41,748 nucleotides of DNA, from positions 1 through 41,748 of the forward strand of contig NZ_JABXKF010000137.1 in the NCBI RefSeq assembly GCF_017115165.1, read 5' to 3'. A program made the position numbers and the translations under genes. The notes under the pieces were generated by a model. That model made no database searches, was not told where the DNA came from, and was given only the letters and a program-made list of their open reading frames with translations. Shown here one piece after another: positions 32,705 through 40,722 of this stretch; the first letter of the stretch is position 1; each line of letters opens with the position of its first letter. Source of the DNA: Nostoc sp. LPT (GTDB lineage: Bacteria; Cyanobacteriota; Cyanobacteriia; Cyanobacteriales; Nostocaceae).

Positions 32705-33090
32705 AAAACAAAACGACCACAGACGAAAGATCCCTGTAGCCGCATAATTTCTTATGAATTAAACGGCCACGAGTGTGGCGTACACCCATGACCGAAAATG
32801 TTTCTTCCTAGTGCATGAACAAGTAGCGGTAGAACAAACGCACTGACGCATTTATATTGCACTCTGCGACAGCGTAATGCTACACACCTATTCCATAATC
32901 ACTATTGGAGGCAATACACTCATACATCGATATGTAGCAAGGGTCTAACCACTAGCCACTGCGATATACACAGCGACGGGAAGACAACTAGAGAGCTACG
33001 AAACCGATACAATTACCGGATGCTCACAGGTACCTCAAATAGTTCAGCGACCGTTCACACGACCTGAAGGCACTCTTTTGGTTAAAAGGC
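32705..33090 (-). ncRNA. Long structured 5' leader of the ABC exporter mRNA
   Basis: About 385 bases without a long frame but dense in local hairpins on the minus strand: TACATATCGATGTA, GCATT...AATGC, GCCACACTCGTGGC, CATAAGAAATTATG (a 5-bp stem closed by a GAAA loop), and ACAG...CTGT just before the terminator-like stem. Sequence is unlike the HIP1-rich surroundings. I cannot match it to a known riboswitch, T-box, tmRNA or intron. With the leader peptide and terminator it looks like a transcription-attenuation leader. Confidence 0.5.
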
Positions 33091-33168
33091 TCACTCCACA
33101 AGCGAGCAGGCCACACTACATGGAGCAGCATTGGTCAGCTCATACATTTTGTAGATGAAAGCTGTCAT
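33091..33168 (-). CDS. Leader peptide (25 residues) of the ABC exporter
   Basis: An ideal ribosome site, AGGAGG at 33181-33176, stands seven bases before ATG 33168. The frame is short: MTAFIYKMYELTNAAPCSVA then CSLVE and TGA. It is far better initiated than anything else nearby, and the region after it folds into hairpins. Short, strongly translated frames before drug exporters are known in Firmicutes (for example the bmrB leader of bmrCD), where ribosome stalling by an antibiotic opens the terminator. Such a role is inferred here. Confidence 0.6.
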   Translation of the reverse strand: MTAFIYKMYELTNAAPCSVACSLVE

Positions 33169-33251
33169 CTTTGCGCCTCCTAAAGAATTTCAATCTTGTG
33201 TAGTATACAGTAACACGCAGATTATTAGAGGTCAAGTCAGTTAGGAGAATT

Positions 33252-34124
33252 TCAACCCTCTACCTGCTCTATCTCTACACCCGTTCCTTGGTCTAATTCT
33301 ATGAACTTTGGCCCGGCGATCAGAACTACAATCATCATTAAAATACTCGTCACCATGATGATGCTGACTACGCTGGGATCTTCAAAATTACTTGTAGCTA
33401 CTAATAATGCTGCGGCAAAATTACGTTGAGCTGTTCCTACTCCTAGCACTCGTTGGGTATCGATACCAGGGCCGCCCAAAAGATAACCTACGCTAAAAGA
33501 GAAGACTATGAAAACAGCACAAACTAAGATTGCACCTGTTTGTAATAAGCCAATGATATCGTTAGTGTGAACTATCAGCCTGACAACCAGACCTAAAAGT
33601 AATCCAGCATTAGATAATTTGAACAAAATCGGCTGGATAATGGGGGCGATCGCACTCAATTTTGCTTTGATGAATAACCCAATGATCAATGGGCTGACCA
33701 TCATTAACAATAAGGGTTTGGCAATGTCCCAGGAGTTAATTTGTACACCTTCCACCACTAAGGGCAGTACAATCGGCATATAAAAAATTGTGCCCAGCAT
33801 TAGCAACATCATTAATCCCACCGAGAAAGCTATATTGCCTTTGACTATGTGGGCAAGTTTAGGTAGTGCTGGAGGCCCTGATGCTACTGCCATGATCAGT
33901 AAGCCATCTCTGAGTGGTTCACTTAAATGTACTACTTGCAATAGTAAATATACAAAAAGTGGCACCAGCACAAAATTTGTCAGCAGCGATGATATGACTA
34001 AGCGAAGGTTGCGGAGTGGTTCCCAAATCTGTTGTACAGTTAGACTTAACCCTGCACCCAGCATGGTGAACACGATAAATGTGAAAAGTGCGAGTTTGTC
34101 GATTAGTGACAAGATTTCGTTCAT
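33252..34124 (-). CDS. Bile acid:sodium symporter (BASS) family transporter
   Basis: 290 residues, very hydrophobic, with nine or ten predicted membrane helices. The family landmarks are the start VFTMLGAGLSLT, LLIMAVASGPPALPKLAHIVKGN (helix-breaking Pro/Gly region of the crossover) and GVGTAQRNFAAALLVAT (second conserved QRN region). Members move organic anions with sodium, including bile acids, sulfated steroids, pantoate and pyruvate. It ends in an acidic tail. On the same strand after the sulfatase, separated by a small element (34178-34368). Cotranscription with the sulfatase is possible but broken by that element. Confidence 0.88.
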   Translation of the reverse strand: MNEILSLIDKLALFTFIVFTMLGAGLSLTVQQIWEPLRNLRLVISSLLTNFVLVPLFVYLLLQVVHLSEPLRDGLLIMAVASGPPALPKLAHIVKGNIAFSVGLMMLLMLGTIFYMPIVLPLVVEGVQINSWDIAKPLLLMMVSPLIIGLFIKAKLSAIAPIIQPILFKLSNAGLLLGLVVRLIVHTNDIIGLLQTGAILVCAVFIVFSFSVGYLLGGPGIDTQRVLGVGTAQRNFAAALLVATSNFEDPSVVSIIMVTSILMMIVVLIAGPKFIELDQGTGVEIEQVEG

Positions 34125-34177
34125 GATTTTTTATCTCACGCAAAGGAGCAGAGGAGCGTAGGGGCGAGCGGAGGAGC

Positions 34178-34368
34178 ATTGGTGTCAACTTAAGCTCAAA
34201 TGTTTACCCAGTATACGTTTTACCCCACCCCCAACCCCTCCCCTTGGTAAGGGGAGGGGCGGTTTTGGCTTTAGACAAAACCGGGGTGGGGTGACACGGA
34301 TCGCGATCGTAAGTGAGAAAACTGAATATCACGTCTTTACAAGGGTTTCGCGTTAAGTTGACACCAAT
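34178..34368. mobile_element. 191-bp MITE-like element with perfect 16-bp inverted ends
   Basis: ATTGGTGTCAACTTAA (34178-34193) and TTAAGTTGACACCAAT (34353-34368) are exact inverses. Both are flanked by near-identical 23-base units (GCAAAGGAGCAGAGGAGCG... at 34140 and 34370), which look like a duplicated target or an existing tandem repeat. Inside are ACCCCTCCCC...GGGGAGGGG hairpins and a HIP1-like GATCGCGATCG. No coding capacity. Confidence 0.75.
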
Positions 34369-34399
34369 GGCAAAGGAGCAGAGGGGCGCAGGAGAATAA

Positions 34400-34457
34400 C
34401 CAATGCCCAATGCCCAATGCCCAATCCCCAGTCCCCAGTCCCCAATCCCCAGCCCCT
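34400..34457 (+). repeat. Degenerate short tandem repeats
   Basis: CCAATGCCCAATGCCCAATG then CCCCAGTCCCCAGTCCCCAA: heptamer-like units, typical of Nostoc intergenic DNA, running up to the sulfatase stop. Confidence 0.8.
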
Positions 34458-34458
34458 A

Positions 34459-36852
34459 TTACTTCAATTCCAGGGTAACTTGCTGTAAGTTGCCGGTGAA
34501 TGCAAAAGGTGTTTGGTAAGTATCTACCGCAGGTGTGCCAGTATCTTGACCAACATCAAAGGTTTCATCTAAACCAAATCGGTAGCCTACAGTTTTATCA
34601 ATGCGGCCTTCGGCAACCTGTTGATCATTAATCAAGAGCTTACCAGTACCACCTGCTCCCGGAGCGCCACCATCATAAGTAAAGTCAAATTTGATTTGGG
34701 ATTTGCCGATCGCAATTGGTTGAGAAGATTGAATGATTGTGCGATCGCTATTTAATAAGTTGTAAGCAAAGGTAGGTTTACCTTCTTTCAAAAAGAAACT
34801 CCAACCCGCAAAACGTCCGCCTTGGGTGACTAAAACGCCTTCAGTACCAGATGAAGCAGCATCCACATCGGCAGTGATGCTAAAGGAGCGATTCTTAATA
34901 TTGGGAGCGCTACCTTCGGGAATCCCTGCAACAGATGTGTAATAAGTAAAGCTATTGCGTCCTGTGATTAGGTTGGAACGGATTTTGACATCAAACCGTT
35001 GAAGTAAGCGATCGTCCAAGGGTAAAACTTTATATTTCTTTGCTTCCTTCAGAAATAGATTTTGTAGTTGCGCTAACTTGTCAGGGTTCTGCTTTGCTAA
35101 ATCGTTGGCTTCACTGAAGTCTTTGGTAATATCGTATAGTTCCCAATTATCTTCATCAAAGGTGGTTTTGGAGACACGCTCCCAAGGTAAGCGTCCATGA
35201 CGGGCGGCTGCTACCCAACCTTGATCGTAAATGCCACGATTGCCAAACATCTCAAAATACTGGGTTTTGTGATCGGATGGTACAGCAGGATTATCAAAGC
35301 TATAGACAAGGCTAGTACCTTCGATGGGTTGTTGTTTTACACCGTTGACAACCTCTGGTTCTTCAATCCCCACAGCTTCCAGAATTGTAGGCGCAATATC
35401 AATTACATGATGGAATTGGCTCCGCAGTCCACCACGATTTTTGATGCGATCGCCCCAAGCCACAACTAAACCATTGCGGGTTCCGCCGAAGTGAGAAGCA
35501 ATTTGTTTTGTCCATTGGAAGGGGCTATCCACTGCCCAAGCCCAAGCTGCATGAAAATGATTGAAGGTTTTTGGCCCACCTAAATCATCTAAAGCCGCGA
35601 GAATTTCTTGAGGACTTTCTGCTACGCCATTAAAGACTTTTAATTCATTGATACTACCTGTTAAGCCGCCTTCAGCACTCGCACCATTATCGCCGGCGAT
35701 GAAAAAGACTAAGGTGTTATCCAATTCACCCAGTTGATTGATCGTGTCAATGACTCTACCAATTTGTGCATCGGTATGGCTGAGGAAACCTGCAAATACT
35801 TCCGCCTGACGCGCATAAACTTTCTGCTCGGTGGGAGTGAGGGAATCCCAAGCCGGGAGTTCCGTCGGGCGAGGAGTCAGCTTAGTATCGGCGGGAATTA
35901 CACCCAAGGCTAGCTGACAAGCAAAGATGTCTTCGCGTAATTTATCCCAACCTCGATCAAATTTACCCTTGTACTTGTCGATCCATTCCTTGGGCGCATG
36001 GTGTGGGGCATGGGTTGCGCCAGTGGCAAAGTAGGTAAAGAAGGGTTTATCTGGAGCGATCGCTTGTTGGGTGCGAATCCACTTAATCGCATGGTCTGCT
36101 AGATCAGGGGTAAGGTGATAATCAGGGCGATCGCTTGGTTTCTGAATATGTTGGGTATTTTCCACCAAGGCTGGACTCCATTGATTGGTATCACCGCCCA
36201 GAAATCCATAGAAGTACTCAAAACCTAAACCTGTCGGCCAGCGATCAAATGGGCCTGCTGCACTGGTTTCATAGTCTGGGGTATTGTGCCATTTGCCAAA
36301 GGCCGCCGTGTTATATCCATAGTCTCGCAATACTTCAGCGATCGTTGCCGCACTTCTAGGTAAAATCGCAGTATAACCTGGATACCCTGTGGCTAACTCC
36401 GTAACCACACCTGTACTCACAGAATGATGGTTGCGTCCCGTGAGCAATGCGGCTCTGGTAGGAGAGCAGAGTGCTGTAGTGTGGAATTGGTTATAACGCA
36501 ATCCCCTTTCTGCTAGACGGTCTAAATTAGGCGTATCGATCAGACCGCCAAAGGTGCTGGTTTGTCCAAAACCGACATCATCAAGCAACACCAGCAAAAC
36601 GTTTGGTGCATTTTCTGGAGCCTTAATGGGTTTGGGGAAGTCTGGTTCGGATTCTTTGTAAGTAATGCCAATTTTGCCTTGAAAAGATGGTTGGGGTAAC
36701 GGCAATTTGTCGCCATAGTCCGCCCAAGCAGGTAGAGGTAAGAGACTAGAAAATATTAGCGTCAGGGCTGTCAAAAAGGCGATCGCACCAGAAGTTAACT
36801 TGAGAGATGCATACAAAGAATCTCTCTTGTGAGGATCAGTCAGTTGTGCCAT
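34459..36852 (-). CDS. Secreted arylsulfatase (formylglycine-dependent)
   Basis: 797 residues. A signal peptide (about 1-44, ending LPLPAWA-DYGD) sends it to the periplasm or outside. The sulfatase domain has the metal-binding LLVLLDDVGFG, the modification signature C129-S-P-T-R-AALLTGR (Cys to formylglycine), GKWHNTPDYE, THAPHHAPKEW and FFIAGDNGASAEGG with the second metal-binding residues. Residues about 640-797 form a beta-rich LamG/concanavalin-like domain (FSITADVD...GGRFAGWSFFLKEGKPTFAYN) that may bind carbohydrate or surface. The start codon overlaps the FGE gene by 17 bases, so the enzyme is translated together with its activator. Likely releases sulfate from sulfate esters under sulfur limitation; substrate unknown. 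Confidence 0.95.
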   Translation of the reverse strand: MAQLTDPHKRDSLYASLKLTSGAIAFLTALTLIFSSLLPLPAWADYGDKLPLPQPSFQGKIGITYKESEPDFPKPIKAPENAPNVLLVLLDDVGFGQTSTFGGLIDTPNLDRLAERGLRYNQFHTTALCSPTRAALLTGRNHHSVSTGVVTELATGYPGYTAILPRSAATIAEVLRDYGYNTAAFGKWHNTPDYETSAAGPFDRWPTGLGFEYFYGFLGGDTNQWSPALVENTQHIQKPSDRPDYHLTPDLADHAIKWIRTQQAIAPDKPFFTYFATGATHAPHHAPKEWIDKYKGKFDRGWDKLREDIFACQLALGVIPADTKLTPRPTELPAWDSLTPTEQKVYARQAEVFAGFLSHTDAQIGRVIDTINQLGELDNTLVFFIAGDNGASAEGGLTGSINELKVFNGVAESPQEILAALDDLGGPKTFNHFHAAWAWAVDSPFQWTKQIASHFGGTRNGLVVAWGDRIKNRGGLRSQFHHVIDIAPTILEAVGIEEPEVVNGVKQQPIEGTSLVYSFDNPAVPSDHKTQYFEMFGNRGIYDQGWVAAARHGRLPWERVSKTTFDEDNWELYDITKDFSEANDLAKQNPDKLAQLQNLFLKEAKKYKVLPLDDRLLQRFDVKIRSNLITGRNSFTYYTSVAGIPEGSAPNIKNRSFSITADVDAASSGTEGVLVTQGGRFAGWSFFLKEGKPTFAYNLLNSDRTIIQSSQPIAIGKSQIKFDFTYDGGAPGAGGTGKLLINDQQVAEGRIDKTVGYRFGLDETFDVGQDTGTPAVDTYQTPFAFTGNLQQVTLELK

Positions 36853-37951
36853 TATTGTTTTTCATCAAAGGTAGTGTGCTGGAAACCAAATTTTTAACTA
36901 GCCGAAACCCGATATGAGTAGTTCCCGTATCCGGTGATTCTGATTCCCGCGCCGCCGGACGGAAGCGGCTACAGTAATTGGGAGCGCAGAGATATGATCC
37001 CCCCTTGATCACGTGTAACTTTGATTCATCGGGCTTTTTGGGATCAAAGCTTTGATTTAAGGCAATAGGATTAATTTGATGGGATTTGCGATCGTGTCCG
37101 ACTTGAAAAAAATCAGTAGTCCATTCCCAAACATTGCCGGTCATATCATAGAGTCCATAACCATTGGGTGCAAAAGAACCGACGGGAGCAATGCCCAAGT
37201 GACCATCAGCTTTGGTGTTGAAAATGGGAAAAATTCCTTGCCAAGTGTTGGCTCTATGTTCAGAATATTCATTGCCCCAAGCATAGGTTGCACCATCCAA
37301 GCCACCACGGGCGGCGTATTCCCATTGGGCTTCGGTAGGTAAGGATTTTCCTGACCATTTGGCGTAGGCTAGGGCATCTTCGTAAGCTATGTGAACAACT
37401 GGGTAGTTGGATTTGCTAGCGATGCCTGCGGCGGGCTGCGCCAACGCACTGTCTGGGCCAAAGGGATGTTGCCAATTCGCACCAGTAGTCCAATGCCACC
37501 AACTCAGAAAGGAAACTTGCTTGACACCCGGTTTTGCCATCTCAAACACTAAGGAACCCGGTAATCGCTGCTCATCGGGTAAATCGGGAAACTGTTCTTG
37601 AGATAAGGGACGCTCTGCAACTGTCACATATCCTGTAGATTTGACAAATTCACCAAATTGTGCATTTTTTACCTCATATTTATCAATACAGAAGTTAGTC
37701 ACCGTTACATCTCCAGGCGATCGCTCTTCCACAAAACTGGAATTATCAGACCCCATTTTGAACGTTCCTCCTGAAATCATCACCATACCTTGGGGACAGG
37801 GATTGACTGTGGCTGCTAATGCGGTTGTATTGATGAATAAGAGTGCGATCGCTATTCCCTGAATGAATATTAGTGTGAGAAAGCAATATTTTTTTTCATC
37901 TCTAATATTCTCACTTTTGCTATTTATAATTGAATGCCTGTAGTTCATCAA
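36836..37951 (-). CDS. Formylglycine-generating enzyme (sulfatase-activating, SUMF1-like)
   Basis: 371 residues with a signal peptide (about 25-47, ending TTALA-ATV). The FGE-sulfatase fold is unmistakable: CPQGMVMISGGTFKMGSDN, ERPLSQEQFPDLPDEQRLPGS-like stretch, FLSWWHWTTGANWQHPFGP, LPTEAQWEYAARGGLDGATYAWG, GLYDMTGNVWEWTTD. The two active cysteines are in SYLCAPNYCSRFRPAARE (about residues 325-342), matching the copper/oxygen-dependent enzyme that turns sulfatase Cys into formylglycine. Residues ~168-178 (ALAQPAAGIAS) come from an in-frame dispersed repeat at a surface-loop position before NYPVVHIAYEDALAYAKW. First gene of the FGE-sulfatase operon. The long gap upstream holds its promoter. 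Confidence 0.95.
   Translation of the reverse strand: MMNYRHSIINSKSENIRDEKKYCFLTLIFIQGIAIALLFINTTALAATVNPCPQGMVMISGGTFKMGSDNSSFVEERSPGDVTVTNFCIDKYEVKNAQFGEFVKSTGYVTVAERPLSQEQFPDLPDEQRLPGSLVFEMAKPGVKQVSFLSWWHWTTGANWQHPFGPDSALAQPAAGIASKSNYPVVHIAYEDALAYAKWSGKSLPTEAQWEYAARGGLDGATYAWGNEYSEHRANTWQGIFPIFNTKADGHLGIAPVGSFAPNGYGLYDMTGNVWEWTTDFFQVGHDRKSHQINPIALNQSFDPKKPDESKLHVIKGGSYLCAPNYCSRFRPAARESESPDTGTTHIGFRLVKNLVSSTLPLMKNNNGTTD
37419..37449 (-). repeat. Dispersed repeat inserted in frame in the FGE gene
   Basis: GCGATGCCTGCGGCGGGCTG followed by CGCCAACGCAC is a standard Nostoc-type unit. In the minus-strand frame it encodes ALAQPAAGIA. Confidence 0.8.
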
Positions 37952-38405
37952 TAAGCTTCAACTTTTCTGAAAATTTATATCATTTTGGATTTTAGATGAA
38001 CAATCCCCCTTTTCGTTGTATTTTTCGGTAATCTATTTCTCGCATTACATTATTTATTGTCGAAAAATCTGTATTTTATAACAATAAATATTAAGAAAAT
38101 TTTCAATCTTTGATACTATGCATAAACTGTTAACTCTAAACTCAGGCTAATTTACAATAAATATCTGAAATAAATTACCCAAATAAACGTAGACGCATTC
38201 GCAAAGCGTCTCGTCACAGGCTACCACAGAGATACAGAGAAATGAGAAGGAGAGAGTTTTTGAGCTATTTTTTTATTTGGAATTTCCTAAACTACTAAAA
38301 ACCGATTAATTTACCGATGTTTTATCTAATATTGATAAATTACATCTTGTGAAAACATAAGTCAAGCACTATATATATTTAGCTACGAAAAAGCTTAACA
38401 CCACC
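37952..38405. other. Intergenic region with a palindromic dispersed repeat
   Basis: AGACGCATTCGCAAAGCGTCTC (about 38191-38212, shown less two bases as AGACGCATTCGCAAAGCGTC) is a hairpin-forming dispersed unit followed by an ACCACAGAGATACAGAGAAA purine run common in Nostoc. The remainder is AT-rich. It separates the sulfatase operon promoter from the 3' end of the GNAT-to-decarboxylase gene set. No gene seen. Confidence 0.5.
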
Positions 38406-38885
38406 TCAGTGAGATATTGGTGTAGCCACAAAACCAGTTTTGATACACTTCTTAAACCCAGTTTTTTCGTAAAACTGGAGTACTTCCTTGGTTTGCCTTC
38501 CACTTAGGAGCATTACTTTGTAACAATTATGACTCCATGCAGATTGTAACGCATGATGCATCAGGGACTTTCCTACACCTTGGCGACGATAATCGGGATG
38601 AGTAATTACATTCTCAATTAGTCCATAGGGACGAGCGCCTCGCGTCAGATTAGGGACGATCACTAAAATACAAGAGGCAATTAAGTTTCCCTCCCAGTCT
38701 GCTACAAAGCAATTAATCTTGCGATCAGCTACGCTGGGCGGAACGCCATCGCTCAATATTTCGTTCCATATTTTCTCAATAGTTGATGCGTCAGGTAAGG
38801 GAGCATCCGTTGGGTTCAGATGTTTGTACAGGTCTAGCAGTGCTGATAATTCATCTTGCTGAACGCTGCGTATTGAAATATCCAT
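38406..38885 (-). CDS. GNAT-family N-acetyltransferase
   Basis: 159 residues. Motif A is RRQGVGKSLMHHAL (acetyl-CoA pyrophosphate loop), preceded by LIENVITHPDYR and followed by the motif B end YKVMLLSGRQTKEVLQFYEKTGFKK. Residues ~45-54 (SDGVPPSVAD) between ILxx and the first core strand (KINCFVADWEGNLIASC) are an in-frame dispersed repeat that replaces or extends a loop; the frame is otherwise complete. Substrate unknown. Last gene of a minus-strand set, 15 bases after a methyltransferase gene, so a shared transcript is likely. Confidence 0.88.
   Translation of the reverse strand: MDISIRSVQQDELSALLDLYKHLNPTDAPLPDASTIEKIWNEILSDGVPPSVADRKINCFVADWEGNLIASCILVIVPNLTRGARPYGLIENVITHPDYRRQGVGKSLMHHALQSAWSHNCYKVMLLSGRQTKEVLQFYEKTGFKKCIKTGFVATPISH
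38724..38752 (-). repeat. Dispersed repeat inserted in frame in a GNAT gene
   Basis: Identical over 29 bases to 27068-27096, and read in the same orientation and frame (LSDGVPPSVAD) in an unrelated protein. Confidence 0.85.
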
Positions 38886-38900
38886 AATTTATGTGAGGTT

Positions 38901-39701
38901 TTAAATTGCTTTGTAAACCCATATTTCAAACTTAGCCTCAGAGGAGAGATTAGTTTTTAAAGAGCCATAATGATTGATACAAAATTCTTCAAATTCATTT
39001 ATTAATTGATGAAATATATCATCTGATACTCGCCAACATAAACCGTATGCTCGTGCTTTGAAAAAACTTATTAGCTCTTCAACCGTATTGCTAACTCTCC
39101 ATTCTTTAGCTACGAAGTAATTTGATACGTAACCTTTTTGTTGTAAATATCCTTCTACATCTATCTTGTTTGTTGCTATATTAATGCTTGGTGATTTTTG
39201 CTTTGTTCCTTCATACTTAGATAGTATATCTCGAAAATATCCTTCAAATTCTCGTCTGGCTGGTGGGGTAATCCACTGACAATTGAGATAAAAGCCTCTA
39301 GACTTCAGTACTTGATCAATGTTGTCTAAAAATACTCTCCAATCAGAGACAGTATGGATCATGTGGACAGTCAATACAACATCAAAACTGTTGTCTGGAA
39401 AAGGTAATTGTGAAGCATCACCGTGAATCAGTTTCAGATTAGAAGGAGTGACATTTAATTTTTGACGGAACTGATCAAGCATTTCTTGGGAAGCATCAAT
39501 TCCTGTCACAGAATAACCCCGTTTGACAAGAGGAATAACATTTAACCCTGTGCCAACACCTGGTTCTAAAAAAGAGGTTTCAGGCGTAGCACAAGTAAGC
39601 TTAAGAATAAAGTCGGCGACTTCCTCTGCAACTGATTCTGTTAGCCAGCGTGTTTGGTCATAGATTTGTGCAATATAGTCATAGTAGTTGGACTTTTTCA
39701 T
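38901..39701 (-). CDS. Class I SAM-dependent methyltransferase
   Basis: 266 residues. The SAM-binding region is FLEPGVGTGLNVIPLVKRGYSVTGIDAS-like, at about 44-72 (motif I ExGxGTG), then LIHGDASQLPFPDNSFDVVLTVHMIHTV (motifs II-III). The C-terminal half (120-266) is a helical/strand cap with VSNYFVAKEWRVSNTVEELISFF. It belongs to the Methyltransf_11 group; substrate unknown. Lies 15 bases upstream of the GNAT gene and 63 bases downstream of the HAD gene on the same strand. Poorly biased codon use with many AAA/TAT codons, like the next two genes. Confidence 0.88.
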   Translation of the reverse strand: MKKSNYYDYIAQIYDQTRWLTESVAEEVADFILKLTCATPETSFLEPGVGTGLNVIPLVKRGYSVTGIDASQEMLDQFRQKLNVTPSNLKLIHGDASQLPFPDNSFDVVLTVHMIHTVSDWRVFLDNIDQVLKSRGFYLNCQWITPPARREFEGYFRDILSKYEGTKQKSPSINIATNKIDVEGYLQQKGYVSNYFVAKEWRVSNTVEELISFFKARAYGLCWRVSDDIFHQLINEFEEFCINHYGSLKTNLSSEAKFEIWVYKAI

Positions 39702-39764
39702 ATCTCAGATGGGTGTGGAAGACTGAAAAGAATAAAGGTTTAAATTTAAACGCAACCAAGTAAT

Positions 39765-40631
39765 CTACACTAACTTAGGCAGAGTATTCTGTTGACTCCA
39801 ATCCTGAGAGATATATCGCACTACACTATCTGCTTGATTGGAATCAATTACATGGGTTGCGTAGCGTTTTAATTCTACAGTTGCATTGGCAACAGCGAGC
39901 GCACAATCGGCTATGCGAAACATTTCAATATCATTGTTATGATCCCCAAATACAATCAACTTCTTGCTACTCAATCCATAGGTTTCTTGTAGAGTAAGGA
40001 TTGCTTGAGCTTTAGTTGCTTTATGACTATAAATTGTTAGCCAGTACCAGCCAGGAGAATAACTATTTTCAAAATGATAAGTTTCTATTCTATCACCATA
40101 TCTTTCATGGATAGCGATTTCTAATTTAGAGATAATATCAGTATGGTTAATAATGGTAATACAAACGATTTGGTCGCGAAATGAATCGGTCAATTCAAAG
40201 AGCGATCGCAATCGTTTATCTTGATGAAACAATCGGTCATCAAGATACCACTGCATTCCTCCATTGATAATCTCGTTGTAATAACAGCAATCTTCTGAAC
40301 CATTAAAACTGGAAATAAAAGGAACACATTTAAAACTACCAATTAACTGGTATATATCATCAACGATGTCTGGCTCAATGCTGTTGATAATCTCATGACG
40401 ACCAGAAGTTAAATCAGAAATAAAAGCTCCATTGAACTCTACAATTGGCAGAGGTAGTTTTAAGCCATGCAAGGCTACACGCATAGAAACTACACTGCAG
40501 GCACTAGCTACTGTAAACAGCAGTCCTTCCTCCAATAGTTCCTGCAATTTTCTTTTACTAAACTCTGATAGAACCGCTTTGTTCGTGAGCAGAGTGCCAT
40601 CTAAATCTGAAATATAGATTGTATTGTTCAT
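39765..40631 (-). CDS. HAD-superfamily (Cof-like) phosphatase
   Basis: 288 residues. Motif I is SDLDGTLL (residues 8-15, nucleophile Asp8 and general-acid Asp10), motif II is TVASACSVVS (Ser/Thr), and motif III/IV is KATKAQAIL...VFGDHNNDIEMFRIADCALAVANA (Lys and the acidic GDxxND). A C2-type cap lies between about 80 and 190, as in Cof/SupH sugar-phosphate phosphatases. All catalytic residues are present. Probable role: dephosphorylating a small molecule made or altered by neighbouring genes. Cysteines in the cap (EDCCYYNE) are unusual. Middle gene of the minus-strand set. Confidence 0.9.
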   Translation of the reverse strand: MNNTIYISDLDGTLLTNKAVLSEFSKRKLQELLEEGLLFTVASACSVVSMRVALHGLKLPLPIVEFNGAFISDLTSGRHEIINSIEPDIVDDIYQLIGSFKCVPFISSFNGSEDCCYYNEIINGGMQWYLDDRLFHQDKRLRSLFELTDSFRDQIVCITIINHTDIISKLEIAIHERYGDRIETYHFENSYSPGWYWLTIYSHKATKAQAILTLQETYGLSSKKLIVFGDHNNDIEMFRIADCALAVANATVELKRYATHVIDSNQADSVVRYISQDWSQQNTLPKLV

Positions 40632-40722
40632 CTTGAGATTCGTTAAGTTTTCTTATGTAGTAGCGAAATTATATTCGCCCAAAACTTTTCAAACGTCCTC
40701 TTAGTTCTTTGCTTGTCTCTGA

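Noticed and set aside
32705..33090. tmRNA, group II intron or known riboswitch in the exporter leader
   Set aside because: I see no tmRNA ends, no intron domain V or GUGYG start, and no riboswitch core I can name.
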